Position numbers and translations under genes: made by a program | Notes under the pieces: model-generated | What the model saw: only the letters and a program-made list of their open reading frames with translations | Database searches by the model: none | What the model was told of the DNA's origin: nothing | From: Aureibaculum flavum | GTDB taxonomy: Bacteria > Bacteroidota > Bacteroidia > Flavobacteriales > Flavobacteriaceae | NCBI RefSeq assembly: GCF_016406085.1 | Contig: NZ_JAEHFJ010000005.1 | Span: forward strand, 62,001 to 126,000 | Reading direction: 5' to 3' | Length of the DNA stretch: 64,000 bases | Part shown: piece after piece, positions 44,621 through 53,604 of the stretch | Layout of the letters: every line of letters begins with the position of its first letter | How positions within the stretch are numbered: the first letter of the stretch is position 1

Positions 44621-45424
44621 TTATTTTTCTAATTTAAGAGCTTTGCTGATTTGTATTAAGTTGATAATAGTATAAACATAAAATGATAAGTTGATAAAGC
44701 CGATAGTAATAACCCAAAATGAAAATCCATCCTTAATGTATCCTCTATAGACAATGTAAGTGAAAAAAGGAGTCAGAAGTAGAATTATTATATTGTTTAT
44801 TAACGATTTTTTGGTGGGAACAACCTTTTTGCTTGGAAAATTTGGTATCCGTCTATCTTTTTTGGCTTTGCTATAATTTGGAAAAATATCTTCAAATTCT
44901 TTAGAATAAGAAAATCCAGTACCACCAGCAATTAAATCATATCGCATTAAATAGGTTTCTGCTTGAAGATTTTGGGTTTCAATGGTGTTAATATCAGTTT
45001 GTATAGTGATTGTAAACTCTTCAAGAGTGCTGAAATTAGCAATTTCAAAAATATCTAAAAGTAGATATTGATTAGGTTCGGCAAATTTTGAACGGATATA
45101 TTTTACAAAATCTTTAAATAAAGGAACACTTTCAGAAGCGTATTTTTCTAGAAATAAAAGAGTTCGGTTTGCATTTTTTATAAAAGATGCTTTGTCTATT
45201 TTAATACATGCACCCTCGGGTTCATTTTTGTAATAATTATCTAATAGACTTTCGTCTTCTAACATTGATAATTCTTCAATTTTTTTCCAGATTGGTTTTA
45301 TAGCATCCAGCTGTTTATTATCCATCAGACCAATCCAGAAAAACGGTAATGAATTATTTGCTTCAAATAACATTTCACCATCTTCACTTTTGGTATGTAT
45401 GCTTAAGTAGGTTCTATGTCCCAT
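44621..45424 (-). CDS. Unknown protein beginning MGHRTYLSI, with C-terminal membrane helices
   Basis: A 267-residue protein. The start GHRTYLSIHTKSEDGEMLFEANNSLPFFWIGLMD resembles the start of the 34734 protein (ANRSYLYSL), so both may belong to one small family. A helical middle follows (LPFFWIG.., then FLEKYASESVPLFKDFVKYI), and at the C-terminus two helices, IIILLLTPFFTYIVYRGY and FWVITIGFINLSFYVYTII. The soluble part would be cytoplasmic. Activity unknown. Confidence 0.6.
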   Translation of the reverse strand: MGHRTYLSIHTKSEDGEMLFEANNSLPFFWIGLMDNKQLDAIKPIWKKIEELSMLEDESLLDNYYKNEPEGACIKIDKASFIKNANRTLLFLEKYASESVPLFKDFVKYIRSKFAEPNQYLLLDIFEIANFSTLEEFTITIQTDINTIETQNLQAETYLMRYDLIAGGTGFSYSKEFEDIFPNYSKAKKDRRIPNFPSKKVVPTKKSLINNIIILLLTPFFTYIVYRGYIKDGFSFWVITIGFINLSFYVYTIINLIQISKALKLEK

Positions 45425-45454
45425 AAATTATAGTATATGCTTTAATGGTATTGT

Positions 45455-45886
45455 TTACTCTACAATTCTAATATTGTGTTTTTTAGTGAAATAGTATTTT
45501 TCGTCTATAAGAGCTTTTATCTTGGGGATTCTTATTTTTCCTGTCTTTAGAGGTGTAAAATAAATTAAGGTGTATGATTTTACATGGCCATTATTAATTT
45601 TTGTTGATGAATTAGAGGCCCCTTTTTTTAGGCCTGGTATTGTCAACTCAAAGGGCGGAAAATAATCAAAAGTTTTATTCGTTTCTACAATTAATACGAT
45701 AGTATCTGAAAGGTTATAAACTGATTTTTCTGTCCAAGATATTAATTGAATATCTTTCTTGTTGTTTAGTTTGGATTCGAATTTGTATTCATGCTTAAAA
45801 ATAAAATTATTTTGACTGCCTACAGCATATGAAATAATTATAAAAAAGACTAGTACTGATAAAGTGCGGGTTTTTAAATTTTTCAT
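45455..45886 (-). CDS. BatD-like single-domain secreted protein
   Basis: A 143-residue protein with signal sequence VLVFFIIISYAVGS and one immunoglobulin-like domain of the BatD (oxygen-tolerance) type: YNLSDTIVLIVETNK, then FPPFELTIPGLKKGASNSSTKINNG, SYTLIYFTPLKTGKIRIPK and a final strand. Full BatD has two or three such domains and a membrane anchor; here only one is present, so it may be a free derivative. Gap of 30 bases on both sides. Confidence 0.6.
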   Translation of the reverse strand: MKNLKTRTLSVLVFFIIISYAVGSQNNFIFKHEYKFESKLNNKKDIQLISWTEKSVYNLSDTIVLIVETNKTFDYFPPFELTIPGLKKGASNSSTKINNGHVKSYTLIYFTPLKTGKIRIPKIKALIDEKYYFTKKHNIRIVE

Positions 45887-45916
45887 TTTAATTACGAGTT
45901 AGAGAATTTCAACTTA

Positions 45917-47536
45917 TTAATAATATTCTTTAAAGGTTTTTGTATCTAACCAACCATTTTTTCCATCTCTAGATATTTTGTAAAAAGACTTTGTAACTTG
46001 TTCCATAGAATCAAATTGAACAGTTTTATGATTGGGATAAATAGCAACTTTATTATCCTTGTAAAAATAGATTAGTCCATCATTAGTATTCATTTCAATA
46101 TTATCATAAATTAATGGAAGTACTTCGGTAACTTTTACATAACCTTTTTTATTTAAATCAGTTGGAATTGGCTTTAGAATTGAATCACCAGATTTTGTGA
46201 TAAAGTATTCTTTAGTAGCTTTTTTGAATACAGCTTTTTCTGGCTCATAGGTGAAAATACCGACTTTACTATTTTGTGTTACCTTTAGTAACCTAGGTTT
46301 TATATTTATTTCACCAACATAGCTGCTGTTGCCATCCCAAGAGAATTGATTAGAATTATTTAAAAAACTCACTTTACTATTTTTTGGAAAACCTCTTAAC
46401 TGTAATGTTTCTCCATACAGTGTTCCTCCAAAAGAACCTCTTGAGGAGCTTATGCTGAATGGTGTTTTAAGATCTTTGTTCTTTATAATTCGATATTCAT
46501 TTGAAGAAACTGTGCCGCAAACAAAATAGGATACTGGGGGCAATGTAAGTATTTTATTACCTTCACTATCCAAATAATAAGCACCTTCAGTATCTAATAT
46601 TTCTATACCAGCATGATAAAAATAAACCTGTTGTAAAGAATTAAATTCTAATGGCTTTAAAGCAAAATTATAAATTGAAATATTAGTTGAAGTTTTACCA
46701 ATAATATAATGTGGGCTAAAAAAGATGGAGTCAAATGCTTTTTTAAGTCTATCAGTTCCATAGTGGTTAATCAATCTATATTGGTTTTTATCCTTCTGTA
46801 ATTGGTAAAAATCTTCTGGATTAAAATAGGTTAATAATTCTTTGTTTCTAAAATTATATCGATTGTCATTTATAGAGATGTTACTGTTTGCAATCGGTTC
46901 GTAGTCATCAAACACCAATAAGTTTTCTTTTTTAAATGGAATTAAAATTCCTTCTATTGAATTACCTTGAAAATAAAGGTTCATGTATTTATCATTACCT
47001 AAACTTAAAATAAGTGTAGTAAGAAATTCTCTATCTTTTATTCTCCATTTGTCCGTTTTATCATCTTGTTGGTTTTCAATAGATCCTCCAAGGCCTGCAC
47101 TTAACCGAGTTGAATACGTAAGTTCATTTATACTTATTATATCTTCTGAAATGGGTTTTAATAAAGTGGTGTTTTTTTCATCAGTTTCTGAATTATGTAG
47201 AATCCAATTGTTTTCTGATAATAAATTTTTAAAATCTAAAAGCGTATAGGATGCTAATGCTGTTGTATAAAAAGTGTTGTCATATTTTTCTTGAATTTCG
47301 TGGAGTGTTTTTACACTATTGGATTGGTGTGGTTCAAGTAAAATTACATAGTCTTTATTGGTGCTTTTATCTAAATAAATTTCATTAAAATTACCCTCGT
47401 CATCTTTTTGAAACAAATAATAATAAGCATCATTATCATATGCAATTAGATCTATAATTGGAGTTTTTATTACATCTTGTGCAGTAATGCTTATCGATGT
47501 TAAATAAATAATTACTGTAAAAAGAAATTTATTCAT
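45917..47536 (-). CDS. Large secreted protein with WG-like end
   Basis: A 539-residue protein from the ATG at 47536. A codon four residues upstream (MYSH) is also possible, but MNKFLFTVIIYLTSISITAQ is a clean signal peptide. Mature part is beta-rich with many YD., YYLDSEGNKIL and VPLIYDNIEMNTNDGL-type strands and ends in FYKISRDGKNGWLDTKTFK, a WG-like repeat unit. No catalytic residues recognised. It is likely outside the cytoplasm. Confidence 0.65.
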   Translation of the reverse strand: MNKFLFTVIIYLTSISITAQDVIKTPIIDLIAYDNDAYYYLFQKDDEGNFNEIYLDKSTNKDYVILLEPHQSNSVKTLHEIQEKYDNTFYTTALASYTLLDFKNLLSENNWILHNSETDEKNTTLLKPISEDIISINELTYSTRLSAGLGGSIENQQDDKTDKWRIKDREFLTTLILSLGNDKYMNLYFQGNSIEGILIPFKKENLLVFDDYEPIANSNISINDNRYNFRNKELLTYFNPEDFYQLQKDKNQYRLINHYGTDRLKKAFDSIFFSPHYIIGKTSTNISIYNFALKPLEFNSLQQVYFYHAGIEILDTEGAYYLDSEGNKILTLPPVSYFVCGTVSSNEYRIIKNKDLKTPFSISSSRGSFGGTLYGETLQLRGFPKNSKVSFLNNSNQFSWDGNSSYVGEINIKPRLLKVTQNSKVGIFTYEPEKAVFKKATKEYFITKSGDSILKPIPTDLNKKGYVKVTEVLPLIYDNIEMNTNDGLIYFYKDNKVAIYPNHKTVQFDSMEQVTKSFYKISRDGKNGWLDTKTFKEYY

Positions 47537-47669
47537 ATGACTATACATTTCCCTATTCTTTTAGTTCAACACCTTTAAAATTAAAAACTTCATATTTAGA
47601 ATTGGATTGTCCGTCAATGCTTCTACTGGTTTTAATTTTATTGCTAAAGATGTTTATACTTTTGTAAAT

Positions 47670-49100
47670 TTATGGCGATACCTGCTTTCCGTTTTTGTCA
47701 AAATATTCAACCTTGTTGCTTTGGTTTTTAACTTTGAAAAGATCTTTCTCGGCCCATATGTATTTATGCTCAATAGGTATTATGACTTTTCCAGTTTTAG
47801 CATCAACTACGCCTCGTAAAGATTTACGCTCTACAATTACCAAAGTATTATGATATAAATCGGATTCAAATAGACTGTAAGATACTGGGGTTAGATTATT
47901 TTTAGAAAGGTCAAGAAGATACAATTGATAAGAACCATTAAGATAACCTCCATAATAATAATAATTTAGAGAGCTCAATTCATTAAAATTTGGTTGTATT
48001 TTCCATTTACCATCAATACCTACCAACCCATCTTTTTTAGTAATAGAATCTGTGGAAATAAAATAGCCAAATTGATCTTTTCTTTTACTTAGATATGATT
48101 TTTGCACGACAAGATTTTTTTTGCCTAATATATTTTGTTGTTTGCTAATAAATATATTTATGGAAGAAACATTACCTGAGTATCTATAGGTGGCAGTGTA
48201 ATAAGGTTCTGTTTCCAAGGGTTCAGCGGGTATATTTTTTTTGATAAAAGTCTCTAGTTCCGCTTTGTCCTTAAACTCATTATTCTTTAATTTTTTTAAA
48301 GCGTTCTTTTGAATACCCATTACTGTTTTTAAAAAAGATAATGTTTCTTTTGAAGGTAATGTTCCACCCGACATTCCATGCTTTTGCATTACACGTCCAT
48401 CCTTATATAAAGCATCAATAACAACTAACCTTTCCTCAATTGACTTTGGCATAATTAAAGTGACTTTGTTTTTTTCTATATTTTTTAAAATAATCTCACC
48501 TTCTGGAAAGGTTAGTTTTGTATTATCTTTCCCAAGGTTAAATTTTTCTACTACGGGGTATTGATAATTGACTTCAACTTCCAATTTTTCCACTGGTTTA
48601 GATTGCTTTAACCGAACACCTATATTAGAACTGCTTTTAGTTAATCTTTTAAGAGTGTCGTTTGTAACTAATACGGTTTTGTCTTTAAAAACTACTTTTT
48701 TTAATAAAAAAACAGGATTTTCTTTTTCATTATCATAATAGTAACTTGAATAGCCAATAATATTGCCAAACTTACCATCATAGTAGTCAAATGTTATATA
48801 ATTACTTGGGTATTGTAAGTCTTCCCTTAAATACAATGAATCTAAATACTTATTGATAGCTTTTTTTATTTCTAAAGTATCCTTTAAACCTGATGCTTCT
48901 TGAAAATATATTTTCAAAGAATCGTCTTGTACCTGGTCAGCTGGTGCAAAAACAATATTCGAATCCATAAAGTTTAGCAATGATTCTGCAGATTTTATTT
49001 TTTCTTCAAGCTCAATCTCTGCCTCTTGTAAATCTCTGTTTTGAGGTTTACATGAAATGCTAAATAATAATAACGTGGTTATGTAAATGTATTTTTTCAT
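47670..49100 (-). CDS. WG-repeat-like lipoprotein (paralogue of 49139)
   Basis: A 476-residue lipoprotein with signal ending in LLFSISC-KPQ. It shares with the neighbour at 49139 the opening ...LQEAE....K, a block FPEGEIILKNIEKNKVTLIMPKS, the segment IQKNALKKLKNNEF and the KDGLVGIDGKWKIQPNFNEL unit with YYY, then SLFESDLYHNTLVIVE. Identity is spread over the whole length, so the two are recent duplicates in tandem, 38 bases apart. The C-terminal part has a WG-like pair (GVVDAKTGKVIIPIEHKYI). Confidence 0.7.
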   Translation of the reverse strand: MKKYIYITTLLLFSISCKPQNRDLQEAEIELEEKIKSAESLLNFMDSNIVFAPADQVQDDSLKIYFQEASGLKDTLEIKKAINKYLDSLYLREDLQYPSNYITFDYYDGKFGNIIGYSSYYYDNEKENPVFLLKKVVFKDKTVLVTNDTLKRLTKSSSNIGVRLKQSKPVEKLEVEVNYQYPVVEKFNLGKDNTKLTFPEGEIILKNIEKNKVTLIMPKSIEERLVVIDALYKDGRVMQKHGMSGGTLPSKETLSFLKTVMGIQKNALKKLKNNEFKDKAELETFIKKNIPAEPLETEPYYTATYRYSGNVSSINIFISKQQNILGKKNLVVQKSYLSKRKDQFGYFISTDSITKKDGLVGIDGKWKIQPNFNELSSLNYYYYGGYLNGSYQLYLLDLSKNNLTPVSYSLFESDLYHNTLVIVERKSLRGVVDAKTGKVIIPIEHKYIWAEKDLFKVKNQSNKVEYFDKNGKQVSP

Positions 49101-49138
49101 GAGTTTAAATTATCAATTTAAGTTTATTGACTTGATTT

Positions 49139-50668
49139 TTATTTTTTTAATTTTAAACCTTTTAAATTGAAATCATCATCAGTTTTAAGTTTTCCATCTT
49201 CCCAAATTTTGGTGCTGATTTTACCGTCATATATTTCAATATCATCATAAATTTCTGGTAAAACTTGCTTCATGTTGGCATTGTAAACTCCGTATTTGTC
49301 ATCTATATTTCTTGCTATAAATAGTCCTTCATCTTCAAAAATATATTCATAGTTAAATGGGAGTACCATTTGGTTGGTTTTAGCATTGATAATACCTTGC
49401 TCTTTGTTTGGATTTTCTATAATTGCTAAATTTTCATAGTATAAATCGTATTCCCCTAATTTATAATTTACAGGGTCAAAAGAATTTTCTTTAGGGTTTA
49501 AACGCAATAATAGTAGGGAGTCATTTTTAGTTGCAGTATAATAATAGTCATTTTGATAATTTAAATTTTCAAATACAGGTGGTTTAATCCAATTTCCATC
49601 TAAACCAACAAAACCTAGTTTTTTAGTAGTTGTATCTGTTGCTTTAGAAAAATTTAAATGTGTTGCTTTATAAGTATCCTTTTCTATAATTATATTATGT
49701 TCTGTATATAATTCATTTCCTTTTTGAAAAAACACATCTATATAAGCAATATCTTCTTCAAAAATATAAGTAGCTATAAGTTTTGTGCTACCATCTTTGG
49801 GGTCGGCAGGACTGTTATTATTTATATATGTGTCTAACTCTAATTGGCTATTAAATTCATTTTTGTTTAGTTTTTCAATTGCCATTTTTTGAATCGGAAT
49901 TACCTTTTCTAAATATGAAATCTGATCTGTTGTCAATGCTTTGCTATAAGAATAATTTGACACATCAATAGCGTTTCCATCACCGTCATAAGCAAAAACA
50001 TTAGCTAATTTTTCTCTTAAACTTATAGGCATAATAAACTGAACTTTATTATTCTCCAGTTTTTTTAACCTTATTTCACCTTCTGGTAATTCTATTGATA
50101 GTTTGTCTTTTCTTAAACTGACTTTTTTTACTTGTGGGTATTTATATATTACTTTTACTTGTAGTTGTTCAATAGGTTTTGGAGTATTAAATACAATACC
50201 CTTGTATAGGTTGGTTTGTGCTCCGTACTCAATGGTGTCCGCTAAAACTTGTGAGGTTTTATCTCTATATATCACTTTTTCTAATAAAAAAACAGGTTCT
50301 TCATCTTTGTGTTGATAATAGTAATTTTTATCACCTCTTATAAGTCCAAAATCGCTTTTATCATAATCTATTTCCAAATAATTACCAGGATAATCAATTC
50401 TCTCTGTGAAAAATATGGAATCTAAATAATTGATAATTTTCTTTTTTACAATTAACGAATCAAGTTGTTTTTGGGGATTGTTTTTAGATTTAGAATTGAT
50501 AATGATAGCAGGGTTATAAATATCAGGCTCGTTATTAAAATCTAATGCAGATTGCATTATTTCGACACTTTTCTTTAAGTCAGATTTAGCTTCTTGTAAA
50601 CTTTCATCTTGCGAGTTACACGAAACAATGATTATAAATAGAATGAGCAAATAATTATATTTTTTCAT
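49139..50668 (-). CDS. WG-repeat-like lipoprotein (paralogue of 47670)
   Basis: A 509-residue lipoprotein (LLILFIIIVSC-NSQ). Same plan as the 47670 protein with LQEAKSDLKKS, LPEGEIRLKKLENNKVQFIMP, IQKMAIEKLNKNEF, LGFVGLDGNWIKPP, and C-terminal WG-like units GIINAKTNQMVLPFNYEYIFEDEG and KYGVYNANMKQVLPEIYDDIE. First gene of the run to 34009 and preceded by a 361-base gap with a decayed gene fragment. Confidence 0.7.
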   Translation of the reverse strand: MKKYNYLLILFIIIVSCNSQDESLQEAKSDLKKSVEIMQSALDFNNEPDIYNPAIIINSKSKNNPQKQLDSLIVKKKIINYLDSIFFTERIDYPGNYLEIDYDKSDFGLIRGDKNYYYQHKDEEPVFLLEKVIYRDKTSQVLADTIEYGAQTNLYKGIVFNTPKPIEQLQVKVIYKYPQVKKVSLRKDKLSIELPEGEIRLKKLENNKVQFIMPISLREKLANVFAYDGDGNAIDVSNYSYSKALTTDQISYLEKVIPIQKMAIEKLNKNEFNSQLELDTYINNNSPADPKDGSTKLIATYIFEEDIAYIDVFFQKGNELYTEHNIIIEKDTYKATHLNFSKATDTTTKKLGFVGLDGNWIKPPVFENLNYQNDYYYTATKNDSLLLLRLNPKENSFDPVNYKLGEYDLYYENLAIIENPNKEQGIINAKTNQMVLPFNYEYIFEDEGLFIARNIDDKYGVYNANMKQVLPEIYDDIEIYDGKISTKIWEDGKLKTDDDFNLKGLKLKK

Positions 50669-50767
50669 GATTGAAAAATGTTGTTTTCATTGGTTTGAAT
50701 GATAGAGCTAAAATACTTTTAATTGTAAGATATCAATCATAAGAATATATATCTGCTAAGCTAAAAT

Positions 50768-50878
50768 CAATATTCGTTCTAGATTAAATTGTTATTGTGT
50801 ATTGAGTGCTCATGCCATTGGTAAACCTTATCTCATAGCTTCTAATATATAATCTCTCAGAATGAATAGTGTAGGGAG
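50768..50878 (-). pseudogene. Decayed copy of the end of the 51582 gene
   Basis: The minus strand reads LRDYILEAMR-stop-GLPMA, which aligns with LKDYITEVVGQGIPNAM of the intact protein (coding at about 51670-51750); nucleotide similarity runs on through most of 50790-50876 with small indels and two in-frame stops. The rest of this 361-base gap (50669-51029) shows nothing else recognisable. It records a past duplication of the gene. Confidence 0.7.
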
Positions 50879-51029
50879 TGTATGAAGAAATGTATTTAGA
50901 AAGAGCTTTATTACCAAAACGTATTTTATAATACGCTTTTTGCAGGAAAAAAATATAGTTTTAAAATGCACGTATAAATAACCTCTATTAATTAAATAAG
51001 AGATAAAAGAATGCTATTTTATGTTGTTG

Positions 51030-51365
51030 TTATCTAAATATAGTCATTATTATAGATGGTAAAAAAAGAAATAGTATAAGTATGATACCAGACCAAAACC
51101 AAAATGGTGTTTTGATAAAAGAATTTATTTCATCATATTTTCTTTTTAACGAAGTATCCATTTCTTTAGGTGCAAGCGTTTTTTTACAATGTGTACATTC
51201 TGATACTCCAGTTTTACCCAAAGGGAAAAATGGTATCCAATAAAGATGTGCGTATTTACCAAAAATAGTAATATTGATAGGGGCCTGATTTTTACAGTAC
51301 TGACAAGTAGGACCTGTAACCCTTTCTGTTTTTAAATGTTTACTTTTACTTCCGTAAAATATCAT
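51030..51365 (-). CDS. Zinc-ribbon membrane protein
   Basis: A 111-residue protein with two CxxC pairs, TCQYC-KN and ECTHC-KK, separated by a conserved block HLYWIPFFPLGK, the zinc-ribbon family pattern (C..C...F.IP.FP.G...C..C). A helix near the C-terminus, FWFWSGIILILFLFLPSIIMTIF, anchors it. Its ATG overlaps by four bases the stop of the small frame at 51362. Presumably binds one zinc; role unknown. Confidence 0.8.
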   Translation of the reverse strand: MIFYGSKSKHLKTERVTGPTCQYCKNQAPINITIFGKYAHLYWIPFFPLGKTGVSECTHCKKTLAPKEMDTSLKRKYDEINSFIKTPFWFWSGIILILFLFLPSIIMTIFR

Positions 51366-51511
51366 ACTATTAAATTTTTTAAATTTATAAATAGGTTGCC
51401 AAATGTAATGATTATATGGTCAACCTCTGGCTGTAGTTCACTCTTTTTAATGTAGTTGAGGTAGAGACTTGGTGTTCCGTTATCTAATATGTTTCGCTCT
51501 AACTGTGGCAT
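51362..51511 (-). CDS. Small 49-residue frame, possible gene or remnant
   Basis: ATG at 51511 (minus) to the TGA at 51362-51364, ending in a 4-base ATGA overlap with the zinc-ribbon gene, which suggests coupling. The product begins MPQLERNILDNGTPSLYLNY and ends with a hydrophobic segment. The frame is blocked just upstream by a stop inside the palindrome. No family recognised; a remnant is equally likely. Confidence 0.3.
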   Translation of the reverse strand: MPQLERNILDNGTPSLYLNYIKKSELQPEVDHIIITFGNLFINLKNLIV

Positions 51512-51539
51512 TTGAATTCTTCTAAGGTGTCTTAAAATA

Positions 51540-51575
51540 AGAATACTCTACCTTAAATTTAAGGTAGAGTATTCT
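51540..51575 (-). terminator. Perfect 36-bp palindrome, terminator of the 51582 gene
   Basis: Two 18-base arms, AGAATACTCTACCTTAAA and its exact complement, with no spacer. On the minus strand it is followed by TATTTTA, so it probably ends the upstream transcript just after the 51582 gene. On the plus strand only AAAAC follows. Confidence 0.6.
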
Positions 51576-51581
51576 AAAACT

Positions 51582-52280
51582 TTATAATCCAATTTTTAAA
51601 TGATGGTACTTTTCTCCTAATACTTGTTTAAAGTGTAGGCCAATTAAGTTCTGTTTAACCAAATCTTTATTGTACTCCGTACTCATAGCATTCGGTATAC
51701 CTTGTCCCACTACTTCTGTTATATAATCTTTTAGAATTAATGCAGTAGGCTCACCTTTTAAAGTAAAAGTCAATTCATATTCGTTGTGATCTCCAGCACC
51801 AAATTTCTTTTGGGTTTTTGAATTTTCAATTTGCGATATTGTTGCAGATCTAACTTGATCATTATTAAATATGATATGGCTTTCAATTTTATCCTCAAAA
51901 TAAGTGAGAAAATGAAGTTCATCTCCACTTAAAACAAAGTAACACACGGCATCTTCTCTAGTGTACCTGGCTTTTACGCCAACTAACCTCCAAGCGGCTG
52001 ATTTAGCCATGTCAGTAGCAAGTGCTTTTGCTTTATCTCCTGTGGTAGTTGGAATTCGGCCTTCAGAGAAAGCATCAACAGGAGCGTTTTTCATTTCATC
52101 TTTTAAAAATGAAAATTTTCCATTTAAAAGTTCCTTAAAATATATAGAGGTATTTTCCTTTTGATTGATAACATTAAAATTCTTTGTTACACTAGCTGTT
52201 TTCTTTTGTTGCATTAAATACCAACCAAATGAAAAAGCACAAAGTACAATTACCAATATTATTGTTCCTGTTGTTCCCAT
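51582..52280 (-). CDS. Membrane-anchored protein of unknown function
   Basis: A 232-residue protein with one N-terminal helix (GTIILVIVLCAFSFGWYLM), then a soluble domain with LNGKFSFLKDEMKNAP, FSEGRIPTTTGDKAKA, AAWRLVGVKARYTREDAVCYFVLSGDELHFLTYFEDKIESHIIF and ending with KQVLGEKYHHLKIGL. No recognised family. A decayed partial copy of its C-terminal half lies at 50768-50878. Eleven bases after the LipL32-like gene in one transcription unit. Confidence 0.6.
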   Translation of the reverse strand: MGTTGTIILVIVLCAFSFGWYLMQQKKTASVTKNFNVINQKENTSIYFKELLNGKFSFLKDEMKNAPVDAFSEGRIPTTTGDKAKALATDMAKSAAWRLVGVKARYTREDAVCYFVLSGDELHFLTYFEDKIESHIIFNNDQVRSATISQIENSKTQKKFGAGDHNEYELTFTLKGEPTALILKDYITEVVGQGIPNAMSTEYNKDLVKQNLIGLHFKQVLGEKYHHLKIGL

Positions 52281-52291
52281 TATTTAATAAA

Positions 52292-52972
52292 TTATTTCAT
52301 TTGAGCTTTTAATTCTTCAATAGTTTTAGCCATAACAACTCCAGGTAATTTTATTGGAGAACCAATTTGAGCTAAAAAAGTACCTTTTACTTCTCCTTTT
52401 TTATAAGTAGTAAAACCAATTCTGTATAAACCTGTTGTTAATGCACCTGTTGGGTCTCCAACTTTACTTTTATATCTTAATAAAGAGTTATAAGAGTTAC
52501 CACTAGGTTGTTTGTATATTTCACTAGTATCATCATTACTAGCTAATTTATGCCAAGATGCCGTTTTGTAATTATCAACTTTATCTTTAGAAATAATATC
52601 AGAACGCTCTAAAGTAATATAAGTATCAAAGAAATCTTTAGAAGATGCATTGGCATCATAAGTTGCTCCTTTAATAGGGTTTTTAACTTTTACTTTATTA
52701 GCTGGAGAGATCATTCTAAGTCCTAATTCTGGTGCTACAGCAGGAATCCATACGTAGATATAATAGAATTTTTTTCCATCTCTAACTTCATCTTCAGTAT
52801 CTACGGCTGCATGGCCTAAGTAACTAACGACATCCGTATAAGGAACTTTTTTTGTAACTGGTCCAATTTTTTTCTCGATAGAACTACCAAATGCTTTTAA
52901 TTTTTGTGCACCTGCAGTGTTAATGGTGAAAGCTGCAATAGCAACTAGTAAACTAATTTTTAATGTTTTCAT
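52292..52972 (-). CDS. LipL32-family secreted protein
   Basis: A 226-residue protein with a signal peptide ending NTAGAQ-K and no lipobox. The mature part carries segments of Leptospira LipL32: VWIPAVAPELGLRMISP, FFDTYITLERSDII, SYNSLLRYKSK, GLYRIGFTTYKKGEVKGTF. In LipL32 these form the jelly-roll core with a calcium-binding site. A homologue in a Bacteroidota genome is unusual to me; its role here is unknown but it should be surface or periplasmic. First gene in an operon with 51582. Confidence 0.85.
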   Translation of the reverse strand: MKTLKISLLVAIAAFTINTAGAQKLKAFGSSIEKKIGPVTKKVPYTDVVSYLGHAAVDTEDEVRDGKKFYYIYVWIPAVAPELGLRMISPANKVKVKNPIKGATYDANASSKDFFDTYITLERSDIISKDKVDNYKTASWHKLASNDDTSEIYKQPSGNSYNSLLRYKSKVGDPTGALTTGLYRIGFTTYKKGEVKGTFLAQIGSPIKLPGVVMAKTIEELKAQMK

Positions 52973-53110
52973 CTTTAAAATTTAAATGGTTTAATTATTT
53001 ATTGTGATTATTTGTATTCACTTGGCTAAAATAGTAGTACTTTATTGCTTAATAGTGAAGCAATGTTTATTCGCTACGATTTGGTTGATATTCGTTTTTT
53101 TTGATTAAAA

Positions 53111-53602
53111 TCAATCTCTATTGGTGATATTAGTACAGACTTTTTCTAAAAAGGTTTTAAATTCTATGTATTGCGAGTCAGCGTCAAAATTTTCTGCAAA
53201 AAATTCAAATCGATTTTTGTTATTCTCGCTATATAAAATAACGGACTCTCCATCGTCATTATCTTCCTTTACCCATAATTCATTAACGCTACTATAATTT
53301 AATTGTACAGTATCAGAGGAACCTTTAGGAAAACTCATTGAAGATTCACCTAAGCTAATCGGTTTTTTATTTTGTTTTGATTTTGAAGCATTTATAAATT
53401 TATAAACAGCATAAGCGATAAATAGTACTCCAAGTACTGCTGGTATATAATAGCTTAGAGGATAGTTTAAGACTATATTACCTCTATACGAAAAACTTAC
53501 TTTTTCAATAAAGGCATATATTGCTACCGCAATAAAAACAACGGCAGGTGAAAAAATCCAAATTGAAAATTTTTCTTTATAATTGAAGGTTTTCGTGTTC
53601 AT
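53111..53602 (-). CDS. Small membrane protein with PH-like half
   Basis: A 163-residue protein with helices at 13-32 (WIFSPAVVFIAVAIYAFI) and 47-66 (YYIPAVLGVLFIAYAVYKF), then a soluble domain LGESSMSFPKGSSDTVQLNYSSVNELWVKEDNDD, VILYSENNKNRFEFF and a final helix, the PH-like layout seen in the other small members. Two bases from the gene at 53605. Confidence 0.6.
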   Translation of the reverse strand: MNTKTFNYKEKFSIWIFSPAVVFIAVAIYAFIEKVSFSYRGNIVLNYPLSYYIPAVLGVLFIAYAVYKFINASKSKQNKKPISLGESSMSFPKGSSDTVQLNYSSVNELWVKEDNDDGESVILYSENNKNRFEFFAENFDADSQYIEFKTFLEKVCTNITNRD

Positions 53603-53604
53603 GG

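Noticed and set aside
36112-50668. Polymorphic toxin or contact-dependent system made of the WG and LRR proteins
   Set aside because: No toxin domain, RHS or filamentous repeats, or secretion genes were seen; WG-like units alone do not show this.
35621-51515. Shared CTGTGGCATTTG at about 35622 and 51502
   Set aside because: The match is about 12 bases in AT-rich DNA, is coding in one place and in a different frame in the other, and does not extend.
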